DNA from: Kitasatospora sp. Root107 | GTDB taxonomy: Bacteria; Actinomycetota; Actinomycetes; Streptomycetales; Streptomycetaceae | Assembly: GCF_001424875.1 (NCBI RefSeq) | Contig: NZ_LMCT01000013.1 | Span: 37,229 to 101,228, forward strand | Direction of reading: 5' to 3' | DNA: 64,000 nucleotides | Part shown: positions 1-7,898 of the stretch, piece after piece | Layout: each line of letters opens with the position of its first letter | How positions within the stretch are numbered: position 1 is the first letter of the stretch | The notes under the pieces: model-generated | Seen by the model: the letters and a program-made list of their open reading frames with translations, nothing else | The model's database searches: none | Told to the model about the DNA's origin: nothing | Position numbers and translations under genes: made by a program

Positions 1-798
1 GCGCAGGAGTGGCAGGCCCAGGCGAAGGCGATGCAGGAGGTCGCCAACGCGCTGCGCGAGGGCGGCACGACGCTCGCCGGCCAGTGGGAGGGCCAGGCGT
101 CCGACGCCTTCGGCACCCACATGGGCACGGTGGTCGAGGCCATCGAGAGCACCGCCGCCGACATGAACGAGGTGGCCCAGATCATCAGCCAGGCCGCCGC
201 GGCCTGCGAACTGGCCGAGAACCTCGTCATCGGCCTGATCCGCGAGGCGATCGAGGTCCTGATCGCCACCATGGCCGCGATGATCCTGGTCGACATCATC
301 ACGCTCGGCGCCGCCACCGTGGTCAACGCCCTGGTGGTCGAGGCCGAGGTGTCGGTCTACGTCATGCGGATCGCCTCGGTGTCGCGCAAGCTGGCCACGG
401 CGCTGGGCAAGCTGATGGACGCGGTGCGCAAGATCCAGACCGCCGGGAAGTCCTTCAAGAACATCAAGGAGGGCCTCAAGGCGGCCAAGGCGGTCCGCAA
501 GATCGGCGGTGCGGGGAACCGCTTCGGCACCGCGAAGGACCTGCTGACCAACCCGAACCTCGGCACGCTCGGCGAGTTCGCCACCGCGCGCGGGGTGAAG
601 ACCGTCTTCGGAGCGGTCAAGGGCGGCATCGCGACCGGCGTCGGGATGGGTATCGGCGCGGGTGACTTCGGCGGCGCCTTCACCGACGCGGCCAAGGACG
701 ACGCCGCGATCGACGCCGCCACCGGCGCGCTGGACGGCGGCCCGCACGCGAAGCCGTACCGGGTGCCGCAGACCCGGGTCGAGGAGGCCTTCGGATGA
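1..798 (+). CDS. WXG100-like protein with long hydrophobic C-terminal region (5' partial)
   Basis: The frame is open from base 1, so the true start lies outside the window. About 25 residues in, a W-E-G motif (GQWEGQASDAF) sits in a predicted helical hairpin, as in WXG100/ESAT-6-like type VII secretion substrates. Unlike the usual ~100-residue family members it continues with a strongly hydrophobic stretch (roughly 300-400 nt, LIATMAAMILVDIITLGAAT) and a Lys/Gly-rich tail ending in EEAFG. There is no recognisable toxin domain. Its stop overlaps the next start (ATGA), so the two genes are translationally coupled. Family membership is inferred from the WEG motif and helical character; function is unknown. 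Confidence 0.6.
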   Translation, partial: AQEWQAQAKAMQEVANALREGGTTLAGQWEGQASDAFGTHMGTVVEAIESTAADMNEVAQIISQAAAACELAENLVIGLIREAIEVLIATMAAMILVDIITLGAATVVNALVVEAEVSVYVMRIASVSRKLATALGKLMDAVRKIQTAGKSFKNIKEGLKAAKAVRKIGGAGNRFGTAKDLLTNPNLGTLGEFATARGVKTVFGAVKGGIATGVGMGIGAGDFGGAFTDAAKDDAAIDAATGALDGGPHAKPYRVPQTRVEEAFG

Positions 799-1388
799 GC
801 CAGTACGTCGAGCCGCGCCCGCTGGGCGGCGAGTCCTACCGCCCGCTGTTCGCCCCGCTGCTGCAGCCGGGCGAGCAGATCCACGCGGTGGCCGAACTCA
901 CTCTCAGCGACCTGATCCGCCGGGTCCCGCGCAAGTACCGCCCAGGGGCCGCGACCAGGGGGGCGATGGCCGCCTTCGGTGCGCTGTTCGAGCTGGTGGC
1001 CGTCGTCGCGGAGCTCCTGTTCGAGGCGGTCTTCGGGTTCTTCCGGATGATCCGCCGGATCACCCGGGGCCGGGGCCTGCAGGGCGGCTGGGGCAGCCAG
1101 GCCGGACAGTTCGTGATCGCGGTGCGGCACGGGTACGAGGGCGCGGCGCCGATGGACAACAACCGCGCGGTGCTGGCCTTCACCGACCGACGCATCCTGC
1201 TGGCCGACCACCTGGTCGGCGTCGGCCTCAGGCCGCTCGGTGAACTGCCGTACGGACGGATCCGCCGGGTCGAGGACCGCACCGGCGGCGTCTCCGACCG
1301 GGTCGACCTGCACTTCGCGGACGGCTCGCTGGCCGCCCTCTCCCAGGGCACGGACGAGGCCCGGGCACTGGTCGCACTGATCCGCTGA
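795..1388 (+). CDS. Hypothetical protein with PH-like C-terminal fold
   Basis: A 197-residue protein starting at an ATG that overlaps the upstream stop (ATGA). Residues ~60-95 form a hydrophobic/aromatic helix (FELVAVVAELLFEAVFGFF) that could be membrane-associated. The C-terminal ~70 residues (VLAFTDRRILLADH ... RIRRVEDRTGGVSDRVDLHFADGS) match the strand pattern of bacterial PH-like (YokE/SHOCT-associated) domains, where the phrase F/V-T-D-R-R-I/L is typical. Coupling to the WXG100-like gene suggests a shared job at the cell envelope, but this is inference. I do not recognise a named orthologue. Confidence 0.6.
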   Translation: MSQYVEPRPLGGESYRPLFAPLLQPGEQIHAVAELTLSDLIRRVPRKYRPGAATRGAMAAFGALFELVAVVAELLFEAVFGFFRMIRRITRGRGLQGGWGSQAGQFVIAVRHGYEGAAPMDNNRAVLAFTDRRILLADHLVGVGLRPLGELPYGRIRRVEDRTGGVSDRVDLHFADGSLAALSQGTDEARALVALIR

Positions 1389-1404
1389 ACCCGCGGACGG
1401 CCCC

Positions 1405-1444
1405 GTTGCTGTGCATCGCCTAGGGTCGAGCCATGCACAGCAAC
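1405..1444 (+). promoter_or_regulatory. Inverted repeat spanning acyP promoter and start codon
   Basis: The 12-nt arms gttgctgtgcat (1405-1416) and atgcacagcaac (1433-1444) are perfect reverse complements separated by 16 nt. The acyP ATG is the first triplet of the right arm. The spacer contains TAGGGT (1421-1426), a plausible -10 placed so that transcription would begin at or next to the ATG, giving a leaderless mRNA; no Shine-Dalgarno is visible. The repeat could be an operator bracketing the -10 or an mRNA/DNA hairpin. Confidence 0.45.
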
Positions 1445-1717
1445 GATCCGGTCCGCTGCACCGCCTGGGTGCGCGGCAAGGTGCAGCAGGTCGGCTTCCG
1501 CTGGTGGACGCGGGCCAGGGCGATGGAGATCGGGCTGACCGGGTACACCAGCAACCTCGGTGACGGCCGGGTGCAGGTGGTGGCGGAGGGCAGTCACGCC
1601 GACTGCGAACGTCTGCTGACCCTGCTCCGCGGGCCCGACACCCCGGGTGCCGTCACCGGTGTCACCGAGATCTGGAGCGCGACCGGCGACGGTTACGAGA
1701 CCTTCGCGATCCGCTGA
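1433..1717 (+). CDS. acyP: Acylphosphatase
   Basis: A 94-residue protein with the full acylphosphatase fold and signature: [11 protein letters not shown] carries the phosphate-binding loop and catalytic Arg23, and [12 protein letters not shown] carries catalytic Asn41. It hydrolyses acyl phosphates such as acetyl phosphate or carbamoyl phosphate in the cytosol. Length and residues are standard. The ATG has no clear ribosome binding site but lies 6 nt after a TAGGGT -10-like element and inside an inverted repeat, suggesting leaderless expression. acyP sits upstream of smc in streptomycetes, consistent with this location. Confidence 0.93.
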   Translation: MHSNDPVRCTAWVRGKVQQVGFRWWTRARAMEIGLTGYTSNLGDGRVQVVAEGSHADCERLLTLLRGPDTPGAVTGVTEIWSATGDGYETFAIR

Positions 1718-2110
1718 CGCCACCCGCACGGGGGTGGCCCGGCAAGTGCCGGTGTCAGGCGGTTGCCTTCTGGGCAGACTCGTGGTTGACTCCGCAGCGA
1801 GCAGTGATCCATCTGATGCACGGATGGACCCCCGCCCGGCCGCACGGCGTGTCCTTCCCCGCCATGCAGGTGACAGGGTCGCGGTAGCGTGCGGTGATCG
1901 TGTTGACCCGTACCGTCTTTGGTGAGACGCTGAAAGCCCGCGCACCAATATGCGTTCTCCCGGCAGGGTCATGCCGTCGTGAGCCCAGCTCACACGGCTC
2001 TCCCGTAGTGCCCAGCCAGCACTTCCGGCCCGCGGACGGGTGCGTGACTCCCCTTCCCCCTAGACCCATACCGCAAAGGTTCGGTCACTCAGCGTGGAGG
2101 ACCATTCATC
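1718..2110 (+). other. Intergenic region upstream of the small coiled-coil gene
   Basis: A 393-bp stretch with no supported gene. A possible promoter is TTGACC (1903-1908) and GACGCT (1926-1931) with 17-bp spacing, followed by a ~180-nt leader. GGAGGA just before 2111 is the ribosome binding site of the next gene. No strong hairpin or repeat was seen. Confidence 0.35.
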
Positions 2111-2314
2111 ATGGCAAAGGCGCTTCTCGGGTACGTCGGCGGCCCCGACCCGCGAATGCTTTCCGAGATGCGACGGCTTCAGCAGCGCGTCCAGGACCTG
2201 GAATCCGAGCTCATTCGGATGCAGGCCGAGAACGACGCACTCATCGCTGTCGCTGACGAGCACTCGCTGCTCAGCAGCATCGAGTTGGATCAGCGGGAGC
2301 CGGCACTCACCTGA
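2111..2314 (+). CDS. Small conserved coiled-coil protein upstream of smc
   Basis: A 67-residue protein starting at ATG 2111 behind a good GGAGGA site. Residues ~18-55 (MLSEMRRLQQRVQDLESEL and beyond) show heptad spacing of Leu/Met/Ile with charged flanks, so a short coiled coil is likely. Third codon positions are GC-rich but less extreme than in neighbours. Small proteins of this type are found between acyP and smc in streptomycetes; the function is not known to me. A hairpin terminator (2382-2404) separates it from smc, so it is probably transcribed on its own. Confidence 0.75.
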   Translation: MAKALLGYVGGPDPRMLSEMRRLQQRVQDLESELIRMQAENDALIAVADEHSLLSSIELDQREPALT

Positions 2315-2381
2315 TCCGGACCCGGTCTTCACTGATCGACGCTGCTGCGCACTGAGCTTCCCGTAGGGGTCGCAGCTTTCG

Positions 2382-2404
2382 AGGGACGCCCGCGTGGCGT
2401 CCCT
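2382..2404 (+). terminator. Hairpin terminator after the coiled-coil gene
   Basis: Arms agggacgcc and ggcgtccct form a perfect 9-bp stem with a 5-nt loop, followed by ttcgtcgtg. It lies between the small gene and smc. The lack of a strong U tract is usual for streptomycete terminators. Confidence 0.6.
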
Positions 2405-2541
2405 TCGTCGTGCGCGGAACCTTTTGCCAGGGAGAGTGCCCAGCCCCGGCGTGGCCAAACCGTCGCCTGCCCGGTTGCCGTCCGCACTGCCGGATACAGT
2501 CGGCAAACGGAGGAAGAAGCCGAGGTGAGGAGAGCGGGCGC

Positions 2542-5500
2542 GTGCATCTGAAGAGTCTGACGCTGCGCGGGTTCAAGTCCTTCGCCTCCGCCACCACGCT
2601 GCGCTTCGAGCCCGGCATCACCTGCGTGGTCGGGCCGAACGGCTCCGGCAAGTCGAACGTGGTGGACGCGCTCAGCTGGGTGATGGGCGAACAGGGGGCC
2701 AAGTCGCTGCGCGGCGGCAAGATGGAGGACGTCATCTTCGCCGGCACCAGCGGCCGCCAGCCGCTCGGCCGGGCCGAGGTCAGCCTCACCATCGACAACT
2801 CCGACGGCGCGCTGCCGATCGACTACGCCGAGGTGACCATCACCCGGACGATGTTCCGCAACGGCGGCAGCGAGTACGCGCTGAACGGCGACACCTGCCG
2901 GCTGCTGGACATCCAGGAGCTGCTCTCCGACTCCGGCATCGGCCGGGAGATGCACGTGATCGTCGGGCAGGGGCAGCTCGACTCCGTGCTGCACGCCGAC
3001 CCGATGGGCCGCCGGGCCTTCATCGAGGAGGCGGCCGGGGTGCTCAAGCACCGCAAGCGCAAGGAGAAGGCGCTGCGGAAGCTGGACTCGATGGCCGCCA
3101 ACCTCAACCGGGTGCAGGACCTGGTGGCCGAACTGCGCCGCCAGTTGGGCCCGTTGGGCCGACAGGCGAAGATCGCCCGGCGGGCCGCCGGGATCCAGGC
3201 CGAACTGCGGGACGCCCGGCTGCGGCTGCTCGCCGACGACCTGCTCACCCTGCGCAGGGCGGTCGAGGCCGAGATCGCGGACGAGCTGGCGCTCCGGCTG
3301 CGGCGATCCACCGTCGAGCAGGAGCTGAGCCGGGCGCAGCAGCGCGAGGCCGTTCTGGAGGCCCAGGTCCAGCAGCTCGGGCCGCAGCTGGAGGAGACCA
3401 GGCAGACCTGGTACCGGCTCTCCGCGCTGGCCGAGCGGACCAGGGGGACGGTCGGGCTGGCCGAGGCCCGGGTGCGGCACGCGGTCAGCAGTGCGCAGGG
3501 CGAGGAGCGGCGCGGGCGGGACCCGGAGGAGCTGGAGCGGGAGGCCGAGCGGACCCGGGAGGAGGAGGCCGCGCTGACCGAGGCGCTGGAGGAGGCGCAG
3601 TACGCACTGGCCGAGGCGGTCGAGCGGCGGGGCGAGCTGGAGCGTGAACTGGCGGTCGAGGAAGGCCGGTTGAAGGCTGCGGTGCGAGCCATCGCGGACC
3701 GCAGGGAGGGGCTGGCCCGGCTGCAGGGCCAGGCTGCCGCCGCCCGCTCCAAGGCGGCCGGGGCGCAGGCCGAGATCGGCCGGCTGGCCGAGGCCGGGGA
3801 CGAGGCGGTGCTGCGGGCCGAGGCGGCGCAGGCGGAGTTCGAGGAGCTCCAGGCCCAGGTGGACGAACAGGCGGCCGGGGACGAGGAGTTGGACGCCGCG
3901 TACGACCAGGCCCGGGCCTCGACGGCCGGGGCGGAGGCCGGGGTGGCTGCCGTCCGGGATGCGCTCGGGCTGGCCGAGCGTGAGCGGGCCGGGCTGCTGG
4001 CCAGGCACGAGGCGCTCTCGCTCGGGCTGCGGCGCAAGGACGGCAGCGGGGTGCTGCTGGCGGCGGGGGAGCGGCTGGCCGGGGTGCTCGGTCCGGCCGC
4101 CGAGCTGCTCAAGGTCGAGCCCGGGTACGAGACGGCGGTGGCGGCGGCGCTCGGCGCGGCGGCGGAGGCCGTCGCGGTGGACGGGCTGGACGCGGCGGTG
4201 GCGGCCCTGCGGCTGCTGCGCGGCGAGGACGCCGGGCGGGCGGCGCTGCTGATCGCCGGTGACGTCGTGAGCGTGGGCCCGGCCGTCGGGGTGGCCGAGT
4301 TGGTGAGCGGACCGGCCGAGCTGATGCCCGCCGTGGCCGCGCTGCTGGCTCGTACCGTGGTGGTGGACGGGCTGGACGAGGCGCGTCAACTGGTCCAGGA
4401 CCGGCCGGAGTTGACCGCCGTCACCCGAGACGGCGACCTGCTGGGCGCCGGGTACGCGCAGGGTGGTGCGGCCGGGGCGCCGAGCCTGCTGGAGACCCGG
4501 GCGGCGGTGGACGAGACGGCCCGGAAGATCGAGCGGTTGGCGGAGCGGTGCGAGCGGCTGGCCGGCGAGCTGGCCTCGGTGACCGCCGAGCGTCGTGAAC
4601 TGGCGGCCGGAGTCGAGGAGTTGGCGGCCCGTCGGCGGGCTGCCGAGAAGGAGCGGGCCGGTGTCGCTGGAGCGCTCGGCCGGCTCGGCGGGCAGGCCAG
4701 GGCGGCGGCGGGGGAGGCCGAACGGCTGGCCTCCTCGGTGCGGCGCGCCGAGGAGGGCCTGGCCCAGGCGCTGACCGCGGCCGAGGAGCTGGCCGAACGG
4801 CTGGCGGTGGCCGAGGAGTCGGTCGACTCCGGGGAGGACGAGCCGGACGGCGCCCGGCGGGAGGAACTGGCCGGAGGCGCCGCCGAGGCCCGGCAGGCCG
4901 AACTGGAGGCCAGGCTCGCGGTCCGCACCCACGAGGAGCGGGTACGCGGTCTGAGCGGCCGGGCCGACCAGCTGGACCGGGCGGCCAAAGCCGAGCGCGA
5001 GACCAGGGCCCGGGCAGCCGAGCGGCGGGCCCGGGCCCGGTACGAGGCCGAGGTGGCCGGGGCGGTGGCGGCCGGGGCGCGGCAGCTGCTGGCCCGGCTG
5101 GAGATCTCGCTGACCCGGGCCGAGGCCGAGCGGGCCGAGGTGGAGCAGGCCCGTGCCGAGCGGGAGACCGAGCTGCGCACCGGCCGTGAGCACGGCCGCG
5201 AACTCAAGGGCGAGCTGGACAAGTTGGTCGACGCGAGCCACCGGGACGAGGTGCTCCGGGCGGAGAAGCGGCTGCGGATCGAGCAGCTGGAGGCCAAGGC
5301 GCTGGAGGAGTTCGGCATCGAGGGCGAGGAGCTGCTGGCCGCCTACGGCCCCGCGCAGTTGGTACCCCCGCCGCTGCCGGAGGAGGGGCAGGAGGCGGGC
5401 GAGCCGCGCCCGTACGTCCGGGCCGAGCAGGAGAAGCGGCTGCGGGCCGCCGAGAGGGCGTACCAGCAGCTCGGCAAGGTCAACCCGTTGGCGCTGGAGG

Positions 5501-6132
5501 AGTTCGCGGCGTTGGAGGAGCGGCACCAGTTCCTCGGTGAGCAGCTGGACGACCTGAAGCGGAGCCGGCGGGACCTGCTGGAGATCGTCAAGGACGTGGA
5601 CGTCCGGGTGGAGCAGCTGTTCACCGCCGCCTACCACGACACGGCGGCGCAGTTCGAGGGCGTGTTCTCGCGGCTCTTCCCGGGTGGGGAAGGGCGGTTG
5701 GTGCTGACCGACCCTTCGAGCATGCTGACCACCGGGGTGGAGGTGGAGGCCAGGCCGCCGGGGAAGAAGGTGAAGCGGCTCTCGCTGCTCTCCGGCGGTG
5801 AGCGTTCGCTGACGGCGGTGGCGCTGCTGGTGTCGATCTTCAAGGCCCGCCCCAGTCCGTTCTACGTGATGGACGAGGTGGAGGCGGCCCTCGACGAGAC
5901 CAACCTGCGGCGGCTGATCGCCATCATGGAGGAGCTGCGGGAGAGTTCACAGCTGATCGTGATCACCCATCAGAAGCTCACCATGGAGTCGGCCGACGCG
6001 CTGTACGGCGTCACCATGAAGGGGGACGGGATCTCCCAGGTGATCAGCCAGCGGATGCGGGAGGAGCACCGCGAACGCCCGGCGCGCGCGGTGCCCAGGC
6101 AGCAGCAGGAGACGTCGGTCAGCTCCGAATGA
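2542..6132 (+). CDS. smc: Chromosome segregation ATPase SMC
   Basis: A 1196-residue protein. The N-terminal Walker A (GPNGSGKSN, residues 31-39) and C-terminal ABC signature (LSGGERSL) with Walker B (FYVMDEVEAALDETN) form the split ATPase head. Two long Glu/Ala/Arg-rich coiled coils flank a hinge around residues ~510-660 (GVLGPAAELLKVEPGYE onwards). With ScpA/ScpB it forms condensin, organising and segregating chromosomes, notably during sporulation septation. The start is taken as GTG 2542 because the conserved HLKSLTLRGFKSFA begins there behind a GAGGAG site; the frame is open upstream to 2410 but that extension lacks family similarity. The antisense strand carries a long spurious frame caused by GC bias. 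Confidence 0.97.
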   Translation: MHLKSLTLRGFKSFASATTLRFEPGITCVVGPNGSGKSNVVDALSWVMGEQGAKSLRGGKMEDVIFAGTSGRQPLGRAEVSLTIDNSDGALPIDYAEVTITRTMFRNGGSEYALNGDTCRLLDIQELLSDSGIGREMHVIVGQGQLDSVLHADPMGRRAFIEEAAGVLKHRKRKEKALRKLDSMAANLNRVQDLVAELRRQLGPLGRQAKIARRAAGIQAELRDARLRLLADDLLTLRRAVEAEIADELALRLRRSTVEQELSRAQQREAVLEAQVQQLGPQLEETRQTWYRLSALAERTRGTVGLAEARVRHAVSSAQGEERRGRDPEELEREAERTREEEAALTEALEEAQYALAEAVERRGELERELAVEEGRLKAAVRAIADRREGLARLQGQAAAARSKAAGAQAEIGRLAEAGDEAVLRAEAAQAEFEELQAQVDEQAAGDEELDAAYDQARASTAGAEAGVAAVRDALGLAERERAGLLARHEALSLGLRRKDGSGVLLAAGERLAGVLGPAAELLKVEPGYETAVAAALGAAAEAVAVDGLDAAVAALRLLRGEDAGRAALLIAGDVVSVGPAVGVAELVSGPAELMPAVAALLARTVVVDGLDEARQLVQDRPELTAVTRDGDLLGAGYAQGGAAGAPSLLETRAAVDETARKIERLAERCERLAGELASVTAERRELAAGVEELAARRRAAEKERAGVAGALGRLGGQARAAAGEAERLASSVRRAEEGLAQALTAAEELAERLAVAEESVDSGEDEPDGARREELAGGAAEARQAELEARLAVRTHEERVRGLSGRADQLDRAAKAERETRARAAERRARARYEAEVAGAVAAGARQLLARLEISLTRAEAERAEVEQARAERETELRTGREHGRELKGELDKLVDASHRDEVLRAEKRLRIEQLEAKALEEFGIEGEELLAAYGPAQLVPPPLPEEGQEAGEPRPYVRAEQEKRLRAAERAYQQLGKVNPLALEEFAALEERHQFLGEQLDDLKRSRRDLLEIVKDVDVRVEQLFTAAYHDTAAQFEGVFSRLFPGGEGRLVLTDPSSMLTTGVEVEARPPGKKVKRLSLLSGGERSLTAVALLVSIFKARPSPFYVMDEVEAALDETNLRRLIAIMEELRESSQLIVITHQKLTMESADALYGVTMKGDGISQVISQRMREEHRERPARAVPRQQQETSVSSE

Positions 6133-6474
6133 GCTCGTCGGTGGGGCTCAGCGCCGCTCGGGTGAACATCAGTCCGGTGCCGATCGCCAGCACCCAGGCG
6201 GTGAGCGCCTGCCGGCAGAAGCCGCCCCACTGGCCGGAGATGGTGAGCAGCCCGACGATCCCGTACGAGACCGCCGCCGCGCAGAGCGCGACCAGCAGGA
6301 CCTGCCAGAGGTTCAGGCCGTTGAAGACGATCAGGCCGGCGCCCATGGTGAGCAGCAGCACACTCATGTTGGCGGCGAACCAGGTGTGGAAGAGCTCACG
6401 TACCCGGGCGTGGCCTCGCTGTCGGGGACGGGTTCGATGCCGCGGGTCTCGACGGCGTGCTTCTCGATCGTGGG
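6119..6474 (-). pseudogene. Decayed NCS1-family nucleobase permease (frameshift plus internal deletion)
   Basis: Read on the minus strand, 6474 down to ~6415 encodes PTIEKHAVETRGIEPVPDSE, the N-terminus of purine/cytosine permeases of the NCS1 family. The homology then moves to another frame as GHARVRELFHTWFAANMSVL, followed by transmembrane segments 1-2 up to SGQWGG. From there it jumps straight to GGFCRQALTAWVLAIGTGLMF, which resembles the C-terminal region near TM11-12, and it stops at 6119 inside the smc 3' end. So there is one frameshift near 6405-6420, no recognisable start codon, a deletion of roughly 300 codons and a truncated end. The 82-residue frame 6119-6367 could still be read but would not transport. 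The family match is from memory of NCS1 sequences. Confidence 0.7.
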
Positions 6475-6564
6475 ACAGAAAGGTATACGTTGCCCTGAAT
6501 AGGCCATAAGGGGCGAATGTCCCCGTTCTCCGGGACGGGTCTGTCGCGGATACTGGGTTCCGTT

Positions 6565-7740
6565 ATGGAATATCTGATCCTTGCCGTAGTCATCGCCGTG
6601 GTCGCCGTCGGTGCGATCGCGGGCCTCGTCGTCAGCGGCAGACGACGTAAGCAACTGCCTCCCAAGGCCGAGGCGCCCGTCATCACGCCCCCGCGCGAGC
6701 CCGGGGTCGGCGAGGAGTCAGCGGCCCCGACTCCCGAGCCGGTCAAGACCGTCGAGGAGGTGACGCTCCCGCCGGAGGCACCCGTTGTCGAGGTGCCTGC
6801 GCTGGAGGTGCCGGAGCCCACCGCCGGACGACTCGTCAGGCTGCGCGGCCGACTCTCCCGTTCGCAGAACTCGCTCGGCAAGGGGCTGCTCACGCTGCTC
6901 TCGCGCGAGCGGCTGGACGAGGACACCTGGGAGGAGATCGAGGAGATCCTGCTCACCGCCGACGTCGGCGTGACGCCCACCCAGGAACTGGTGGACCGCC
7001 TGCGTACCCGGGTCAAGGTGCTCGGCACCCGGACGCCCGAGGACCTGCGGGCCCTGCTGCACGAGGAACTGGTCGCCCTGATCGGCACCGAGGCGGACCG
7101 CTCGCTGAAGACCGCCAAGCACGAGGACGGCCGTCCGGCCGTGGTGCTGGTGGTCGGCGTGAACGGTGTGGGCAAGACCACCACCTCGGGCAAGCTCGGC
7201 CGGGTGCTGGTCGCCGACGGACGCAAGGTGGTGCTCGGCGCGGCCGACACCTTCCGGGCGGCCGCCGCCGACCAGCTGCAGACCTGGGGCGAGCGGGTCG
7301 GCGCTGCCACCGTTCGCGGGCCCGAGGGTGGTGACCCCGCCTCGGTCGCGTTCGACGCGGTCAAGGAGGGCATCGCCGAGGGCGCGGACACCGTGCTGAT
7401 CGACACCGCAGGACGGCTGCACACCAAGACCGGCCTGATGGACGAGCTCGGCAAGGTCAAGCGGGTCGTCGAGAAGCACGGTCCGGTGGACGAGGTGCTG
7501 CTGGTGCTGGATGCCACCACCGGTCAGAACGGGCTGGTGCAGGCGCGGGTGTTCGCCGAGGTGGTGGACATCACCGGGATCGTGCTCACCAAGCTGGACG
7601 GGACCGCGAAGGGCGGGATCGTGATCGCGGTGCAGCGGGAGCTGGGCGTGCCGGTGAAGTTGATCGGGCTGGGCGAAGGCGCGGACGATCTGGCGCCGTT
7701 CGAGCCGGGGGCGTTCGTGGACGCGCTGATCGGCGAGTAA
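6565..7740 (+). CDS. ftsY: Signal recognition particle receptor FtsY
   Basis: A 391-residue SRP receptor. Residues 3-23 form a hydrophobic membrane anchor, as usual in actinobacterial FtsY. An acidic/Pro-rich A region follows, then the NG domain: G1 GVNGVGKT at 198-205, DTFRAAAADQL, DTAGRL and TKLDGTAKGG. It pairs with Ffh (encoded at 15.2 kb) to deliver ribosome-nascent chains to SecYEG. ATG 6565 is preferred because the conserved anchor begins MEYLILAVV. The frame is open to 6517, but those extra residues have no family support. Upstream lies a permease relic on the other strand. Confidence 0.96.
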   Translation: MEYLILAVVIAVVAVGAIAGLVVSGRRRKQLPPKAEAPVITPPREPGVGEESAAPTPEPVKTVEEVTLPPEAPVVEVPALEVPEPTAGRLVRLRGRLSRSQNSLGKGLLTLLSRERLDEDTWEEIEEILLTADVGVTPTQELVDRLRTRVKVLGTRTPEDLRALLHEELVALIGTEADRSLKTAKHEDGRPAVVLVVGVNGVGKTTTSGKLGRVLVADGRKVVLGAADTFRAAAADQLQTWGERVGAATVRGPEGGDPASVAFDAVKEGIAEGADTVLIDTAGRLHTKTGLMDELGKVKRVVEKHGPVDEVLLVLDATTGQNGLVQARVFAEVVDITGIVLTKLDGTAKGGIVIAVQRELGVPVKLIGLGEGADDLAPFEPGAFVDALIGE

Positions 7741-7770
7741 CTTTCTGGCTGACCTGAGCTTGCACTATCC

Positions 7771-7881
7771 GGGGCTCGGGGAACGGCGACGAGATCTGGC
7801 GTGCGGGTCACTGCGAAAGTGCCTGACCCGCTACGTACGGATCACCTTGTACGAGGTCGGCGTCGCAGTTCCCCGAGCCCC
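7771..7881. repeat. Dispersed palindromic element, copy A
   Basis: Terminal inverted repeats 7771-7790 and 7862-7881 match at 19 of 20 positions (right arm gtcgcagttccccgagcccc). The ~70-bp interior is clearly related to the reverse complement of the interior at 52302-52371: both contain agatctggcg, ggtcactgcgaa, gtgcctgacc and gaggtcggc. It lies between the convergent 3' ends of ftsY and the Prim-Pol-like gene, so it may act as a bidirectional terminator. Confidence 0.8.
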
Positions 7882-7898
7882 TGGTGGTGCTTGACCGT

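Noticed and set aside
2329..5637. Very long minus-strand open frame opposite smc
   Set aside because: It mirrors smc codons, is Leu/Pro/Gln/Gly-rich without motifs, and reflects GC-biased third positions.
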